Assembly (NCBI GenBank): GCA_028282885.1
Contig: JANQGX010000045.1
Span: 124,001 to 188,000 of the forward strand
Direction of reading: 5' to 3'
Length of the DNA stretch: 64,000 bases
Source: SAR324 cluster bacterium
Lineage (GTDB): Bacteria; SAR324; XYD2-FULL-50-16
The notes below the pieces were generated by a model, which did no database searches, was not told the DNA's origin, and was given only the letters and a program-made list of their open reading frames with translations. Shown here piece after piece: positions 1-10,089 of the stretch. Made by a program: the position numbers and the translations under genes. Every line of letters starts with the position of its first letter. The stretch's first letter is position 1.

Positions 1-1290
1 TACCGGGATGTACTCAATGCTTCGACGATGTTGGGACAGAGCAAGAATGTCTGGCAATCAGAGATTGAAGCTGCCTGCGAGTTGGCGGATTTCTGGCGAT
101 TCAATGTTGCTTTTATGATGGAGATTTATCAACAGCAACCCCCGATCAGTCCTCCCGGAATGTGGAATCGATCGACCTGGCGTCCTCTTGAAGGGTTCAT
201 CTTTGCCGTAACACCTTTTAATTTCACGGCTATCGGCGGTAACCTCCCAACAGCCCCTGCCATGATGGGTAATGTCGCTCTCTGGAAGCCTTCCAGTACT
301 GCTGTCTTGAGCAATTATTATCTGATGAAATTGCTTAAAGAAGCCGGCCTGCCGGACGGTGTTGTTAATTTCATTCCCGGCAAAGGCAGAACCGTTGGTG
401 ATCCGGTTCTGGCCAGTCCTCATTTCTCCGGAATACATTTCACGGGATCCACCAGCACCTTTAATGCCATGTGGAAGACCATTGGGGAGAATCTTAGTAA
501 AGGAATTTACAAAACCTATCCTCGTATCGTAGGTGAAACAGGGGGTAAGGACTTCGTTTTTGCTCATCCTGATACCGATGCCAGGGAGCTTGGTGTTGCC
601 TTGATCAGAGGGGCTTATGAATACCAGGGGCAGAAGTGTTCCGCTGCCAGCAGGGCTTATATTCCCGAAAGTCTTTGGCCGGCTTTGCTTTCTGAGCTGA
701 AGGAGATGATTGCAGAGATCAAGGTAGGAGATATCTGTGATTTCAGAAACTTCATGGGAGCTGTAATCGATAAAGCCTCTTTTGAGAATATTGTTCATTA
801 TATCGAATATGCCAAGAAGGCGGAAGATGCTGAGATTGTCGCCGGTGGTGGATACGATGAAAGCAAGGGATACTTTATTGACCCGACGCTGATCCTGACG
901 ACCAATCCAAACTTCAAGTCCATGGAAGAGGAAATCTTCGGGCCGGTACTGACAATATTTGTGTATCCTGATGACCGAATTGATGAGACCCTTGATCTGC
1001 TGGACAAGACGAGCCCATACGCCCTCACAGGTTCAATCTTCGGTAAAGACAGGGCATTTCTCAACAAGGCTTCTGCGGCATTGGAAAATGCAGCAGGAAA
1101 TTTCTATATCAACGATAAACCAACTGCTGCGGTGGTAGGTCAGCAACCCTTTGGCGGCGCCAGGGCCAGCGGAACCAATGATAAAGCCGGAAGTGTTATC
1201 AATTTGTTGCGTTGGGTTAGTGCCCGCTCCATCAAAGAAACCTTTGTGCCACCCACCGATTATACCTATCCGCACATGTCAGAAGAGTAA
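1..1290 (+). CDS. pruA: 1-pyrroline-5-carboxylate (glutamate semialdehyde) dehydrogenase, 5'-truncated by the window edge
   Basis: The product oxidises glutamate-gamma-semialdehyde to glutamate with NAD+, the second step of proline catabolism. The reading frame is open from base 1 (YRDVLNASTMLGQSKN...), so the start codon lies upstream of the window. About 429 residues are visible of a family usually near 540. Features of the aldehyde dehydrogenase fold are present: the substrate and NAD region FAVTPFNFTAIGGN, the FTGSTSTF turn, the catalytic glutamate in VGETGGKDF, and the nucleophilic cysteine in GQKCSAASRAY. The C-terminal PFGGARASGTNDKAG and SARSIKETF segments are typical of the P5C dehydrogenase branch rather than general aldehyde dehydrogenases. 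A proline dehydrogenase partner, if present, is outside the window. Assignment to the family is secure; I infer the exact substrate from these branch-specific segments. Confidence 0.93.
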   Translation, partial: YRDVLNASTMLGQSKNVWQSEIEAACELADFWRFNVAFMMEIYQQQPPISPPGMWNRSTWRPLEGFIFAVTPFNFTAIGGNLPTAPAMMGNVALWKPSSTAVLSNYYLMKLLKEAGLPDGVVNFIPGKGRTVGDPVLASPHFSGIHFTGSTSTFNAMWKTIGENLSKGIYKTYPRIVGETGGKDFVFAHPDTDARELGVALIRGAYEYQGQKCSAASRAYIPESLWPALLSELKEMIAEIKVGDICDFRNFMGAVIDKASFENIVHYIEYAKKAEDAEIVAGGGYDESKGYFIDPTLILTTNPNFKSMEEEIFGPVLTIFVYPDDRIDETLDLLDKTSPYALTGSIFGKDRAFLNKASAALENAAGNFYINDKPTAAVVGQQPFGGARASGTNDKAGSVINLLRWVSARSIKETFVPPTDYTYPHMSEE

Positions 1291-1545
1291 TCTTGCTCAG
1301 CATCAGCTCCCGTCCTCTTTGATGGGGGCTTTCCCCTATCCGGGCTCTTCACCATCTCCAACAGTTTCGGTTCTTTAAACCGGATTTGATCCATTTGCTA
1401 TAGAGTCATTTATCGATCTTAAATTTTGATCACTGAATTTATTGGATTTTTATTTGAATTTGCAGATCTAATCTGTAGAATCGGTTTATACCATAACTTC
1501 AAATCACGACTTAAACCGGAAGATATATCGGGTGGATAGAATCTC

Positions 1546-2742
1546 ATGAAAAGGATCAGTTTCAGCAGAATGGAATTTGCGGGTTCACTAGGCGATTTCG
1601 GTACCTTGCTTCCTATCTCTATAGGGATGATTATGATCAATGGCCTGGATCCCATTGGGTTGTTCCTCTCCATAGGCCTGTTCTATATTTTTTCCGGACT
1701 TTTTTTTGGAGTCACAACACCGGTACAACCCATGAAGGTGATAGGCGCTTACGCCATTGCGACCTCCATGTCCTCCGCCCAGGTCTTGTCTTCAGGTTTG
1801 CTGATGGGAGTTTTCTTGCTGATACTCGGGGCAACCAATCTGATGACCGTCATCGGCAAACTGGTTCCCAAGCCCGTTGTCAGGGGAATTCAGTTTACAG
1901 CCGGTATTCTCCTTATGATCGAGGGGCTTAAACTCATCCTGGGCAGGTCGGAATTCCAGTTGATGAGAGAGCTGGCCGAACCCTATCTTGAATTTCAACA
2001 ACTTGGTGTTGTGCCGATCGGTATAGTTCTGGGAATTCTGGGCATCATCGTTACGGCACTGTTCCTGGAAAACCGGAAACTTCCGGCCGGGCTGCTGGTG
2101 GTGTTGGGAGGAGTGATATTTGGTTTGGTGTTTGGCACCGGTGAAGGGCTGGAGGATTTGGAATTGGGGCTTCATCTTCCAGATTTTTTGCCTTTCGGAT
2201 TACCGCAGCCGATCGATCTTAATTTTGCCCTGTTTGCCTTGGTTTTGCCTCAACTTCCCATGACAATGGGTAATGCGGTAATCGCTAATGCGGACTTATC
2301 AAGACAGTATTTTGGAGAGTTATCCAACCGGGTGACCTATCGCTCATTGACTATCAGTATGGCTCTTGCAAATTTTCTTAGCTTCTCGATAGGAGGAATG
2401 CCATTATGCCATGGTGCGGGAGGATTGGCCGCCCACTATCGATTTGGGGCAAGGACCAGCGGTTCCAATTTAATGATTGGCGGATTGTTTACTGTTCTGG
2501 TTTTGCTTGTCGGATCGTCGCTTCTTTCTATTTTGTATCTGATTCCGATGGCGGTTTTGGGGGTGTTGCTGTTCTTTGCAGGTGTTCAACTGGCATTAAC
2601 AATCAGTGACGTTAGAGAGAAAAAAGGTATCTTTGTAATCCTGGTGATTTTCGCTGTTACCTTTCTTTCAAACCTGGCTTTTGGTTTTGTACTCGGTTTG
2701 CTTGTCGCCTATCTTTATCGGTCTGAAAGAATGAAATTATAA
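1546..2742 (+). CDS. MOT1-family sulfate/molybdate transporter
   Basis: This is a polytopic inner-membrane protein of 398 residues with roughly ten or more hydrophobic segments. The N-terminal MEFAGSLGDFGTLLP, the TTPVQPMKVIGAYA segment near residues 60-75, and the MPLCHGAGGLAAHYRFGART block near residue 285 are signature stretches of the MOT1 branch of the SulP superfamily. Unlike classical SulP transporters it has no C-terminal STAS domain, as expected for MOT1. Members in plants and bacteria carry molybdate or sulfate, and the sequence does not decide between them. It stands alone, with 255 bp upstream and no neighbouring molybdenum-cofactor genes. The start at 1546 is the first ATG of the conserved N-terminus. 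Confidence 0.8.
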   Translation: MKRISFSRMEFAGSLGDFGTLLPISIGMIMINGLDPIGLFLSIGLFYIFSGLFFGVTTPVQPMKVIGAYAIATSMSSAQVLSSGLLMGVFLLILGATNLMTVIGKLVPKPVVRGIQFTAGILLMIEGLKLILGRSEFQLMRELAEPYLEFQQLGVVPIGIVLGILGIIVTALFLENRKLPAGLLVVLGGVIFGLVFGTGEGLEDLELGLHLPDFLPFGLPQPIDLNFALFALVLPQLPMTMGNAVIANADLSRQYFGELSNRVTYRSLTISMALANFLSFSIGGMPLCHGAGGLAAHYRFGARTSGSNLMIGGLFTVLVLLVGSSLLSILYLIPMAVLGVLLFFAGVQLALTISDVREKKGIFVILVIFAVTFLSNLAFGFVLGLLVAYLYRSERMKL

Positions 2743-3291
2743 CATCTAAAATCCGTCGGTTTATCCGTCTTATCCCAGGTCTTTTGCCTGTATCTGGAAA
2801 TGTAGCCTTATCCTTTGTATTGTCTGATGCTCATTCAGTTTCTTCTTCGCATACCAACCTGAAATCGGCCGTGCACACCCTGAGGATTTTTCGATAGTTT
2901 TTCCAGTGATCGGTATTTATCAGCGTTAATCTTATGTCGAACAAACCGCGATAAAGGACTGATTTTTCTTTGCAGCGATGGTTCGTTGAACTGAAGGACG
3001 GATTCCTGCCAGATCTGCTTTTAACTGCTTGAGGAGTTACTGCTTGAACTGATATAGTGGCGTTAAGAACGTTTTCGTCCAACTTCGCTATGACAGAAGC
3101 TTTCATATTTTTATTTCGGATCTGAAGGGAGAGCTTGGGATGAGCATTTTACCGAAATCGCCCCGTGAGTATCTGCAAACCTTGCTCCTGAAAACATTAT
3201 TTATCGGGTGTCCGATTTTAATCAGAATCTGATACTCTGAATGGTTGGAAAAAGTCGGGTTTGAATGCCTTGGACAGAGAAAGGCAAAACA
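2743..3291. other. 549-bp intergenic region without a supported gene
   Basis: The region lies between the MOT1-type transporter and the solute-binding protein gene, both on the plus strand. A minus-strand frame of 91 codons (2831-3106) exists. It lacks a ribosome-binding site in front of its ATG and resembles no family I know, so it is not called. No tRNA, strong hairpin or repeat was seen. The promoter of the solute-binding protein/kinase pair presumably lies in the last 100-150 bp. Confidence 0.5.
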
Positions 3292-4068
3292 ATGAAAACC
3301 AGAAATCTGATCATCAGCCTCTGCTTATCCTTTGGGATATTGTCCCCGCTTTTTGCAGAGATTTCCGGCAAATCTGTGTCAGCAGTTTATACATTGTGGT
3401 TTCCATATAATTACCAGGGAGAGGATGGTACGGCGTCAGGATTTGAAAATGATATTTTTCGTGCTGTTATGAAGAGCATGGGATACCAGGTGAAATTTAC
3501 CATGCTTCCCTGGAAACGATGTTTGCACAGTCTTCGTTACGGAGATGCAGATGCCTTGGTGTCCATGCTGAAGGTGGATGATAGAAAAGAGTATACCCTG
3601 TATACATCTGAACCAATCAGCATTTCAAGAACTCTTCTTTTTGTCCAAAAGACTCGAATCATCACCTTCAACGGTTCTTTTGAAGATTTGAAACACTATT
3701 CAATCGGTGTCACCAGGGGCTTCAGCTACGGAAAACAATTTGACGATGCAGAATATCTCCAAAAGGAAGAGGTTATCGATCAGAAAGCGATCATTAACAA
3801 AGTAATACATGGTCGGAATGACATAGGGATCGGGAATCAGCTTGTCATCATGGGACTTGCAGCTAAAATGGGATTCGAATCAGAAATAAGATTCCTTGAA
3901 CCTGCGGTCCATATGCAGAAACTCTATGTTGGATTCTCGAAAACAAAGCGTCTTGAAAAACTGGCTGAAGAGTTCTCAAAATCACTGGTCGATTTCAAGG
4001 AAACCGAGTCATACCTCACCATTCTCGAACGATACGGACTCAAACCCAATGATTTGATAGCGAACTGA
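3292..4068 (+). CDS. periplasmic solute-binding protein, family 3 (amino-acid-binding type)
   Basis: The 258-residue product starts with a clear signal peptide (MKTRNLIISLCLSFGILSP, cleavage probably after LFA). This is why the ATG at 3292 is preferred to an in-frame ATG 27 bp upstream. The mature part has the SBP_bac_3 layout: a first lobe with SGFENDIFRAVMKSMGYQVKF and the following LPWKRCLHSLRYGDADALV, a hinge, and a second lobe with YSIGVTRGFSYG. It probably binds a small amino acid or organic acid in the periplasm. No ABC permease or ATPase genes are adjacent. The next gene, 26 bp downstream, is a membrane histidine kinase, so a sensory rather than a transport role is plausible. That functional link is inference from position. 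Confidence 0.8.
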   Translation: MKTRNLIISLCLSFGILSPLFAEISGKSVSAVYTLWFPYNYQGEDGTASGFENDIFRAVMKSMGYQVKFTMLPWKRCLHSLRYGDADALVSMLKVDDRKEYTLYTSEPISISRTLLFVQKTRIITFNGSFEDLKHYSIGVTRGFSYGKQFDDAEYLQKEEVIDQKAIINKVIHGRNDIGIGNQLVIMGLAAKMGFESEIRFLEPAVHMQKLYVGFSKTKRLEKLAEEFSKSLVDFKETESYLTILERYGLKPNDLIAN

Positions 4069-4094
4069 AAACATAAATCGTCCAACAACCGGCA

Positions 4095-6104
4095 ATGAAC
4101 GAAAACGAACTGATTCGCTACAGACAGAACAATGCTCTCTCCTATCGGCTTTTGTTTCTGATTTTACTGTGTAGTTCAGTTTTTACTCTGTTTGGTACTG
4201 CCTTCCAGCTTTATATGGATTATCGCAAAGATGTTCAGTCCATTGAAAATGCATTCATTCAGATCAGGGACAGTTTTCTTCAACCGCTGGCTGTCAGCTT
4301 ATGGAATTTTGATCGGGAGCAGTTGAAGATTCAAAGTAAGGGGATGATTACCCTGCCGGACATGCAGCATATTCAGCTCAAGGAGATCAGGGGAGATAGG
4401 GAAGTGGTGATACTGGAGATGGGGGAGTTGCAAGCCGGAGAAACCCTGACAAGGGAGTTTAAACTTGAGTATCGGAAGGATGCAACGTCTATTCAAATTG
4501 GTACGGTCCGGGTGACAGCCAGCTTGTCCAACGTTTATCAAAGGATCAGGGCCAAAGTTCTGTTAGTTCTGGCGACACAGGCCGTTAAAACGTTTTTCGT
4601 CTCCATCTTTATCCTTCTGATTTTTCAGTTTCTTATCATGAAGCATCTCAATACCATTGCCCTGCACATGAAGGAAATCAGGCCCGGCAGGCTCAAAACC
4701 CCGCTTCGTTTAAAACGGAGAGCCTATTTGAGAAAGGAGCCCGATTTACTGGATGGGGTGGTGAGTTCTATTAATGGCATGCAGACACGACTGTTTAACG
4801 ACTATGAAGCCAGGGAGGCAGCGGAGCGCGCACTTCGTATCAGCCAGGGAAAATATCGAAGACTTTTTGAATTCAGTCCGGTTTCCATTTGGCAGCTTGA
4901 TCTGTCAAGAATCAAGAGCAAACTTGAAAATCTGAAGCAGACAGGCCTGAAAAACCTGGATGATTATTTTGTCGATCATCCAGGTTATCTGGATCACCTG
5001 TTGTCACTGGTTAGTGCTATCAATGTCAACGGAACCTCACTTGGCTTATTTGAGACTGAATCAAGACAGCATCTTATCCGGGAGTTTCCTGAAATCTTCA
5101 GAGATGCTCTAAACACGGTCTATTATCAATTGGCTCAAGCACTTTGGCAGGATAAGGACTATTTCGAGACGGATTTCCAGGGAAAGACGGTAACAGGGAG
5201 GCCAATCTATATATTTCTTCAATGGTACATCTCCTCGGCTTATGAACAAGACAATCCTTCCGAATCGATTTTGGCCATAACGGACATGACAGAAAGAAGA
5301 AAAATAGAGGATATTCTGATCCAATCGGAAAAAATGGCCTCGCTCGGTGGTCTGGCTGCCGGGATGGCACATGAACTGAACAATCCCCTGGGTATCATGC
5401 TGCAAGCTTCTCAGAACATCGAGAGACGGACCTCTCCCGATCTAAGGCGAAACCTGGAAACGGCGGCAGATTTGAATCTGGGGATGGCTCAGCTTCAGGA
5501 GTATATGGAGCGCAGGGGAATTCTTCGATACATCGAGGAGATCAGGGATTCCGGAATTCGCGCTGCTCGTATCATAAAGAACATGCTGCATTTCAGTCGA
5601 AACAGCGAATCGAATTTCACGAGGGTTGATATCAACCAGGTTCTTGAAAAGTCCATTGAACTGGCGAATAACGATTATGATCTTAAAAAGAAATATGATT
5701 TCAAAAATATCAGAATAGTTCGCCGGTATGGATCTGATCTGGTAAAGGTTGATGTGGTGGAGACTGAAATTGAGCAGGTATTTCTCAATTTATTGAAAAA
5801 CGCAGCCCAGTCGTTTCACGGACAGAAAACAGCGGAATCTCCCGAAATTATCATCAAGACATCGAAGGAAGAGAGGGAACTCCTGATCGAGATTAGGGAT
5901 AACGGCCCCGGAATGGATGAAGAGACACGAAAGCGGGTTTTTGAACCTTTCTTTTCCACCAAACCGGTGGGACAGGGAACCGGTTTGGGATTGTCCATTT
6001 CCTATATGATTATCACCAACAATCATGGTGGAACCATGTCAGTGGATTCAGCACCCGGATTGGGATCTCGATTTCTGATCAGGTTGCCTGTTCAGAAAAC
6101 CTGA
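4095..6104 (+). CDS. membrane sensor histidine kinase with periplasmic and PAS-like domains
   Basis: This 669-residue kinase has a transmembrane helix at about residues 17-40, a periplasmic domain of roughly 110 residues, and a second transmembrane helix at about 154-182. A PAS-like cytoplasmic sensor region (about 250-400) begins GKYRRLFEFSPVSIWQLDLS. The HisKA domain contains the H-box MASLGGLAAGMAHELNNPLG, with the phospho-accepting histidine at about residue 426. The HATPase domain shows the N-box (NLLKNAAQSF), the G1 box (EIRDNGPGMD), and the F and G2 boxes (VFEPFFSTKPVGQGTGLGLS). All catalytic motifs look intact. No response regulator lies in the window, so its partner is unknown. It follows the solute-binding protein gene by 26 bp and is probably cotranscribed with it. 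Confidence 0.92.
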   Translation: MNENELIRYRQNNALSYRLLFLILLCSSVFTLFGTAFQLYMDYRKDVQSIENAFIQIRDSFLQPLAVSLWNFDREQLKIQSKGMITLPDMQHIQLKEIRGDREVVILEMGELQAGETLTREFKLEYRKDATSIQIGTVRVTASLSNVYQRIRAKVLLVLATQAVKTFFVSIFILLIFQFLIMKHLNTIALHMKEIRPGRLKTPLRLKRRAYLRKEPDLLDGVVSSINGMQTRLFNDYEAREAAERALRISQGKYRRLFEFSPVSIWQLDLSRIKSKLENLKQTGLKNLDDYFVDHPGYLDHLLSLVSAINVNGTSLGLFETESRQHLIREFPEIFRDALNTVYYQLAQALWQDKDYFETDFQGKTVTGRPIYIFLQWYISSAYEQDNPSESILAITDMTERRKIEDILIQSEKMASLGGLAAGMAHELNNPLGIMLQASQNIERRTSPDLRRNLETAADLNLGMAQLQEYMERRGILRYIEEIRDSGIRAARIIKNMLHFSRNSESNFTRVDINQVLEKSIELANNDYDLKKKYDFKNIRIVRRYGSDLVKVDVVETEIEQVFLNLLKNAAQSFHGQKTAESPEIIIKTSKEERELLIEIRDNGPGMDEETRKRVFEPFFSTKPVGQGTGLGLSISYMIITNNHGGTMSVDSAPGLGSRFLIRLPVQKT

Positions 6105-6149
6105 TATAGGGCTTTTCTCATCTTATCAATCCGGCCTGTTCCCCAGAAC

Positions 6150-9100
6150 CTAAAACTGCTCAAGATGATCGGGGTTTTTGGTCTTTTCAGTATTGTAGTG
6201 GAAAATCAGGTTCTCCAGCGGGATAATCTCCTCCATTTCATCGATGAAATCTTCATCGGCAAGAATTTTCTCCTCTAAATCTATGTTCACCTTGCATTGA
6301 TTGTCCGTTTCCAGAGTCATGGAAATTGAACACTCCCCGGGATGATTATGAATAAGGCCTTTAATATAATTCAGCTTTTCCAATGCATCATTGTCGGGGA
6401 GTCTGATCTCAATTCTGGATGATAATTCCGCCCGGATTTTGGGTATGGATCTAATCGATTGGGCGACTAATCTGCGAGATTCATCATCGTTTTTGATATA
6501 ACCCGAAATCAGGACGGGGTCATCGAAGGCTTCGGCTTCAAGAATATCAGCCGATTTTTTGAAGATTTTGGCAAACGCCAGCACTTCGATGGATCCCCAT
6601 AGATCCTCAACGGTCAGCATCGCCCATTTCTCGTTGTTTTTCTTGGAAAGACGAATAACCTTGGAAGTGATAACACCCGCAATATTGATCACTTCCTTGA
6701 AATTGAATCTGCGGTCCGGACTCTTCAGGTCCATTGATTTATCGATTTTTGAGTATGTATTAATTTCATTAATAAATGGATTCAGCGGGTGTCCGGAGAT
6801 GTAAAAACCCAATGCCTCTTTCTCAAACTTCAACCGGGTCTTCATTTTCCAGTCATGGATATCCGGCAGGTCGATTTTTGTTCGGCTTTTTTCCGATTCC
6901 TGTTCAGGTAATAAATCGAAAAATGAGACCTGGTTTTCCATGTTTAGCGATTTTTCTGCATTTGCCAGCGAGAGAATATTGTCCATTCCTTCCAGAATCT
7001 TTTTACGGTTGGATTCAAGGGAATCGAATACTCCGCTTTTGATCAACGCTTCCAGGACACGGGTATTGACTTTTGAGGTGTCAATTTGGCTGAAGACTTC
7101 AAGCAGATTTCCAAATCGACCGGCTTCATCTCTTGCATTGAGGATGCTCTCAAGAGCTGTCTCACCGACATTTTTGATGGCATTGAGACCGAACCTGATC
7201 TTACCGTTGCTGGCTTTGAAGATCATATCGCTGTCATTTATATCAGGTGGCAGTACCGGGATATTCATCTCCTGACATTCACTGATCAGTTTGACAATGC
7301 TGTCCGGTTTACTACGCTCAATGGTGAGCAGGGCAGCCATGAAGTCCACGGGGTAGTTGGCTTTCAACCAGGCGGTTTGATAGCTGATCAGGGCGTAGGC
7401 GGCGGAATGTGATTTGTTGAATCCGTATCCGGCAAACTTATCAATCAAATCAAAGATTCTGTTGGCTAAATCTTCCTTGATATCATTTTCAGCGCAGCCT
7501 CTAATGAAGTCGTTACGTTGCTCCTGAAGAACTTCCGGGATTTTCTTTCCTATGGCACGTCTTAGTATGTCTGCTCCACCCAGGGAGAAATTGGCCAGAA
7601 CCTGAACGGTTCTCATCACCTGTTCCTGATAAACCATAACGCCGTAGGTTTCCTTGAGAACGTTCTCCATTAGGGGGTGAGGGTATGTCGTCTGCTGTCT
7701 GCCGTGTTTTCGCTCGACATAGTCGTCAACCATTCCCGAACCCAAGGGGCCGGGACGATAAAGCGCTACCAGCGCTATGATGTCTTCAAAACAGTCCGGT
7801 TTCAACTTTCGAATCAAGGCTTTCATGCCTTCGGATTCAAGTTGGAAAACACCTGTTGTATCTCCACGGCAGAGTAACTGAAAGGTTTTGGAATCATCCA
7901 TGGGAATCAGGGAGATATCCAGAGTTTCATCTGTTTGTCTTCGATTGATGAGATCTACTGTCTTATCAATGATGGAGAGGTTTCTCAGTCCCAGAAAATC
8001 GAATTTTACCGCACCCTGGTCCTCGGCGTATTTCATGGTGAACTGGGATTGTATTCCTTCTCCTTTTGTAGGGGTGCAAACCGGCATGACATCGGTTATA
8101 TCCGAATCCATAATAATGACACCGGCGGCATGGGTGGAGAGATTATTGTTCATACCTTCCAGGTCGAGAGCTGTTTTAATGAGTTTTCTCTCGACATCTG
8201 TTCCATCGGCAGCCATTTCCTTCAGTCGGGGTTCGGATTCCATAACCTTGGTCAGCGTGATTCCGAGATCGTCGGGAATCAGTTTGGCGATTTTATCGGC
8301 ATCAGCGAAAGGTATATCCAAAACCCGGGCAACACCCCGGATTGCTCCTTTTGCTTTGAGAGAACCGATTGCCGATATCTGGCAGACGTTTTTTTCACCA
8401 TATTTCTGTTTAACATATTCAATCACCCGTTCCCTGCCCTCAACTTCGAAGTCAATATCAAAGTCAGGCATGCTAACTCGCTCCGGATTCAGAAACCTCT
8501 CAAACAACAGGTCATATTTGATGGGGTCAAGGTCTGTAATTTCAAGACAATAAGCGACAAGCGATCCCGCTCCCGAGCCCCTGCCGGGACCAACAGGTAT
8601 TTTTTCCTCTTTTGCCCATTTGATGAAGTCGGACACGATCAGGAAATAACCGGGGTAATCCATTTTGTTAATGACATTGCATTCAAAATCGAGCCTTTCC
8701 CGATAAATCAGAAGATACTGTTTTTCCTCTTCATCGGACCAGCCATTGATTTTTTTAAGGTACTTAAATCTTTTATCGAGCCCTGCGAATGCCTGATCGA
8801 TCAATTCTTGAGCGAGTGATTTCCCTTTTTCGACAGGGTATTCAGGTAGATAGAGTTCTTTGTTATTTAGATCCAGTTCACAACGATCAGCTATAACCTG
8901 TGAGTTGGTTATACACTCCTCCGGAAGGTGTTGAAAGGATTCAGCAATCTCGTCCGGATTTTTAATATACAACTGATTCGTGTCGAGTGTTTTTACATCG
9001 GGATCGGTTACCTTTTGCTGCCATCCCATCAACTGGAGAAGATGCTGACTTTCGGCGCCCTCCCGGGTCTTGTAGTGGCAATCACAGGTCCCGATCAAGG

Positions 9101-9704
9101 GTATGTCCAGGTCCGAGGCAATATCGATCAGCATAGGATTCACTTTGTCCTGATCTGCCAGACCGTTTGCCTGAAGCTCAATGTAGTATCTTCCCGGAAA
9201 CACATCAGCGTACCATGCTGCAGCTTTCCTGGCGCCTTCCCGGTCTCCTTCCAACAGTCGCCTTGCAACCTCACCCTGTAGGCAAGCGGATAAAACAATC
9301 AGGCCTTCATTGTGTTTTTCCAAGACTTCCCGATCAATTCTGGGTTTTCCATAATACTTGCCGTCGCAATACCCGATACTGGATAGTTTGATCAGGTTCT
9401 GATATCCCTGCTTGTTTTCACATAGCAATACCGTGTGATAAGCATTCGGACCCGGTTTCGCATATGAGCGATGATGGCGGTTGATTTTGGCAATGTAAGA
9501 TTCCATGCCGATGATGGGTTTTACCCCTTCTTTTTTCAGGTCTTTTTCAAATTCGACGACCCCATGAAGGTTTCCGTGATCGGTTATGGCACAGCTTTCG
9601 TAACCGATTTCCTTGAGGTATTTGCCAAGGCCTTTGACCTTGATGGCACCGTCCAAAAGGGAGTAATGAGTATGAAAATGTAAATGTGTAAAGGAATGCG
9701 TCAT
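6150..9704 (-). CDS. dnaE: DNA polymerase III alpha subunit
   Basis: This is the replicative polymerase catalytic subunit, 1184 residues (E. coli DnaE has 1160). The N-terminal PHP domain starts THLHFHTHYSLLDGAIKV. The polymerase palm carries GPGRGSGAGSLVAYCLEITD and the catalytic-aspartate motif SMPDFDIDFE, followed by the KFDFLGLRNL and YQEQVM segments, tandem helix-hairpin-helix region and a C-terminal OB fold. The ATG at 9704 is preferred to an upstream in-frame ATG at 9752, because the conserved PHP start lies directly behind it and the extra 16 residues look unlike the family. The gene is convergent with the histidine kinase gene (45 bp between stops) and has a 385-bp upstream gap. No proofreading domain is present, as expected for DnaE rather than PolC. 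Confidence 0.97.
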   Translation of the reverse strand: MTHSFTHLHFHTHYSLLDGAIKVKGLGKYLKEIGYESCAITDHGNLHGVVEFEKDLKKEGVKPIIGMESYIAKINRHHRSYAKPGPNAYHTVLLCENKQGYQNLIKLSSIGYCDGKYYGKPRIDREVLEKHNEGLIVLSACLQGEVARRLLEGDREGARKAAAWYADVFPGRYYIELQANGLADQDKVNPMLIDIASDLDIPLIGTCDCHYKTREGAESQHLLQLMGWQQKVTDPDVKTLDTNQLYIKNPDEIAESFQHLPEECITNSQVIADRCELDLNNKELYLPEYPVEKGKSLAQELIDQAFAGLDKRFKYLKKINGWSDEEEKQYLLIYRERLDFECNVINKMDYPGYFLIVSDFIKWAKEEKIPVGPGRGSGAGSLVAYCLEITDLDPIKYDLLFERFLNPERVSMPDFDIDFEVEGRERVIEYVKQKYGEKNVCQISAIGSLKAKGAIRGVARVLDIPFADADKIAKLIPDDLGITLTKVMESEPRLKEMAADGTDVERKLIKTALDLEGMNNNLSTHAAGVIIMDSDITDVMPVCTPTKGEGIQSQFTMKYAEDQGAVKFDFLGLRNLSIIDKTVDLINRRQTDETLDISLIPMDDSKTFQLLCRGDTTGVFQLESEGMKALIRKLKPDCFEDIIALVALYRPGPLGSGMVDDYVERKHGRQQTTYPHPLMENVLKETYGVMVYQEQVMRTVQVLANFSLGGADILRRAIGKKIPEVLQEQRNDFIRGCAENDIKEDLANRIFDLIDKFAGYGFNKSHSAAYALISYQTAWLKANYPVDFMAALLTIERSKPDSIVKLISECQEMNIPVLPPDINDSDMIFKASNGKIRFGLNAIKNVGETALESILNARDEAGRFGNLLEVFSQIDTSKVNTRVLEALIKSGVFDSLESNRKKILEGMDNILSLANAEKSLNMENQVSFFDLLPEQESEKSRTKIDLPDIHDWKMKTRLKFEKEALGFYISGHPLNPFINEINTYSKIDKSMDLKSPDRRFNFKEVINIAGVITSKVIRLSKKNNEKWAMLTVEDLWGSIEVLAFAKIFKKSADILEAEAFDDPVLISGYIKNDDESRRLVAQSIRSIPKIRAELSSRIEIRLPDNDALEKLNYIKGLIHNHPGECSISMTLETDNQCKVNIDLEEKILADEDFIDEMEEIIPLENLIFHYNTEKTKNPDHLEQF

Positions 9705-10089
9705 GGTCGGTTTTCGTCTGGTGGATCGGTCTGTTATGGTGGCAGATGCCAATGATGGATCCCGGCGCTGTCCGCCTGGATATCGCTCTATCTTAGGCGA
9801 ATTCAGGGTTGAATAAAAGGCCTAAATACCTGGCTTATTGGTTGTAGGATAAAAGCATTGTCTGCCAACACCGTGGAGTAGAGCAAAGCAAACGGAACAG
9901 ACTGCTCATTTTTGTATAATTCGGATTTTGCTGACGGCAAAGATAAAAGAGAAGCAGCCGGTCTTGTTCCGAACAGTTAGAAATGTTATCCAGTGTTTGA
10001 GATCAGCAGATCCTTATTGTCTCTGATTTGCGAATGTACTTACTTGGATTTGGGGGGTGACTGATCAATCCTTTGGATAATGGAGTCAA
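9705..10089. other. divergent intergenic region between dnaE and a TPR/SH3 gene
   Basis: About 385 bp separate two divergently transcribed genes, so promoters for both are expected here. I see no strong hairpin, repeat, tRNA or small reading frame with a good ribosome-binding site. Confidence 0.5.

Noticed and set aside
2831-3106. 91-codon minus-strand reading frame in the gap after the MOT1-type transporter gene
   Set aside because: No ribosome-binding site, basic random-looking composition and no family resemblance; more likely non-coding.
7888-8819. Long plus-strand frames opposite dnaE
   Set aside because: They are antisense shadows of a well-conserved gene and carry no motifs of their own.
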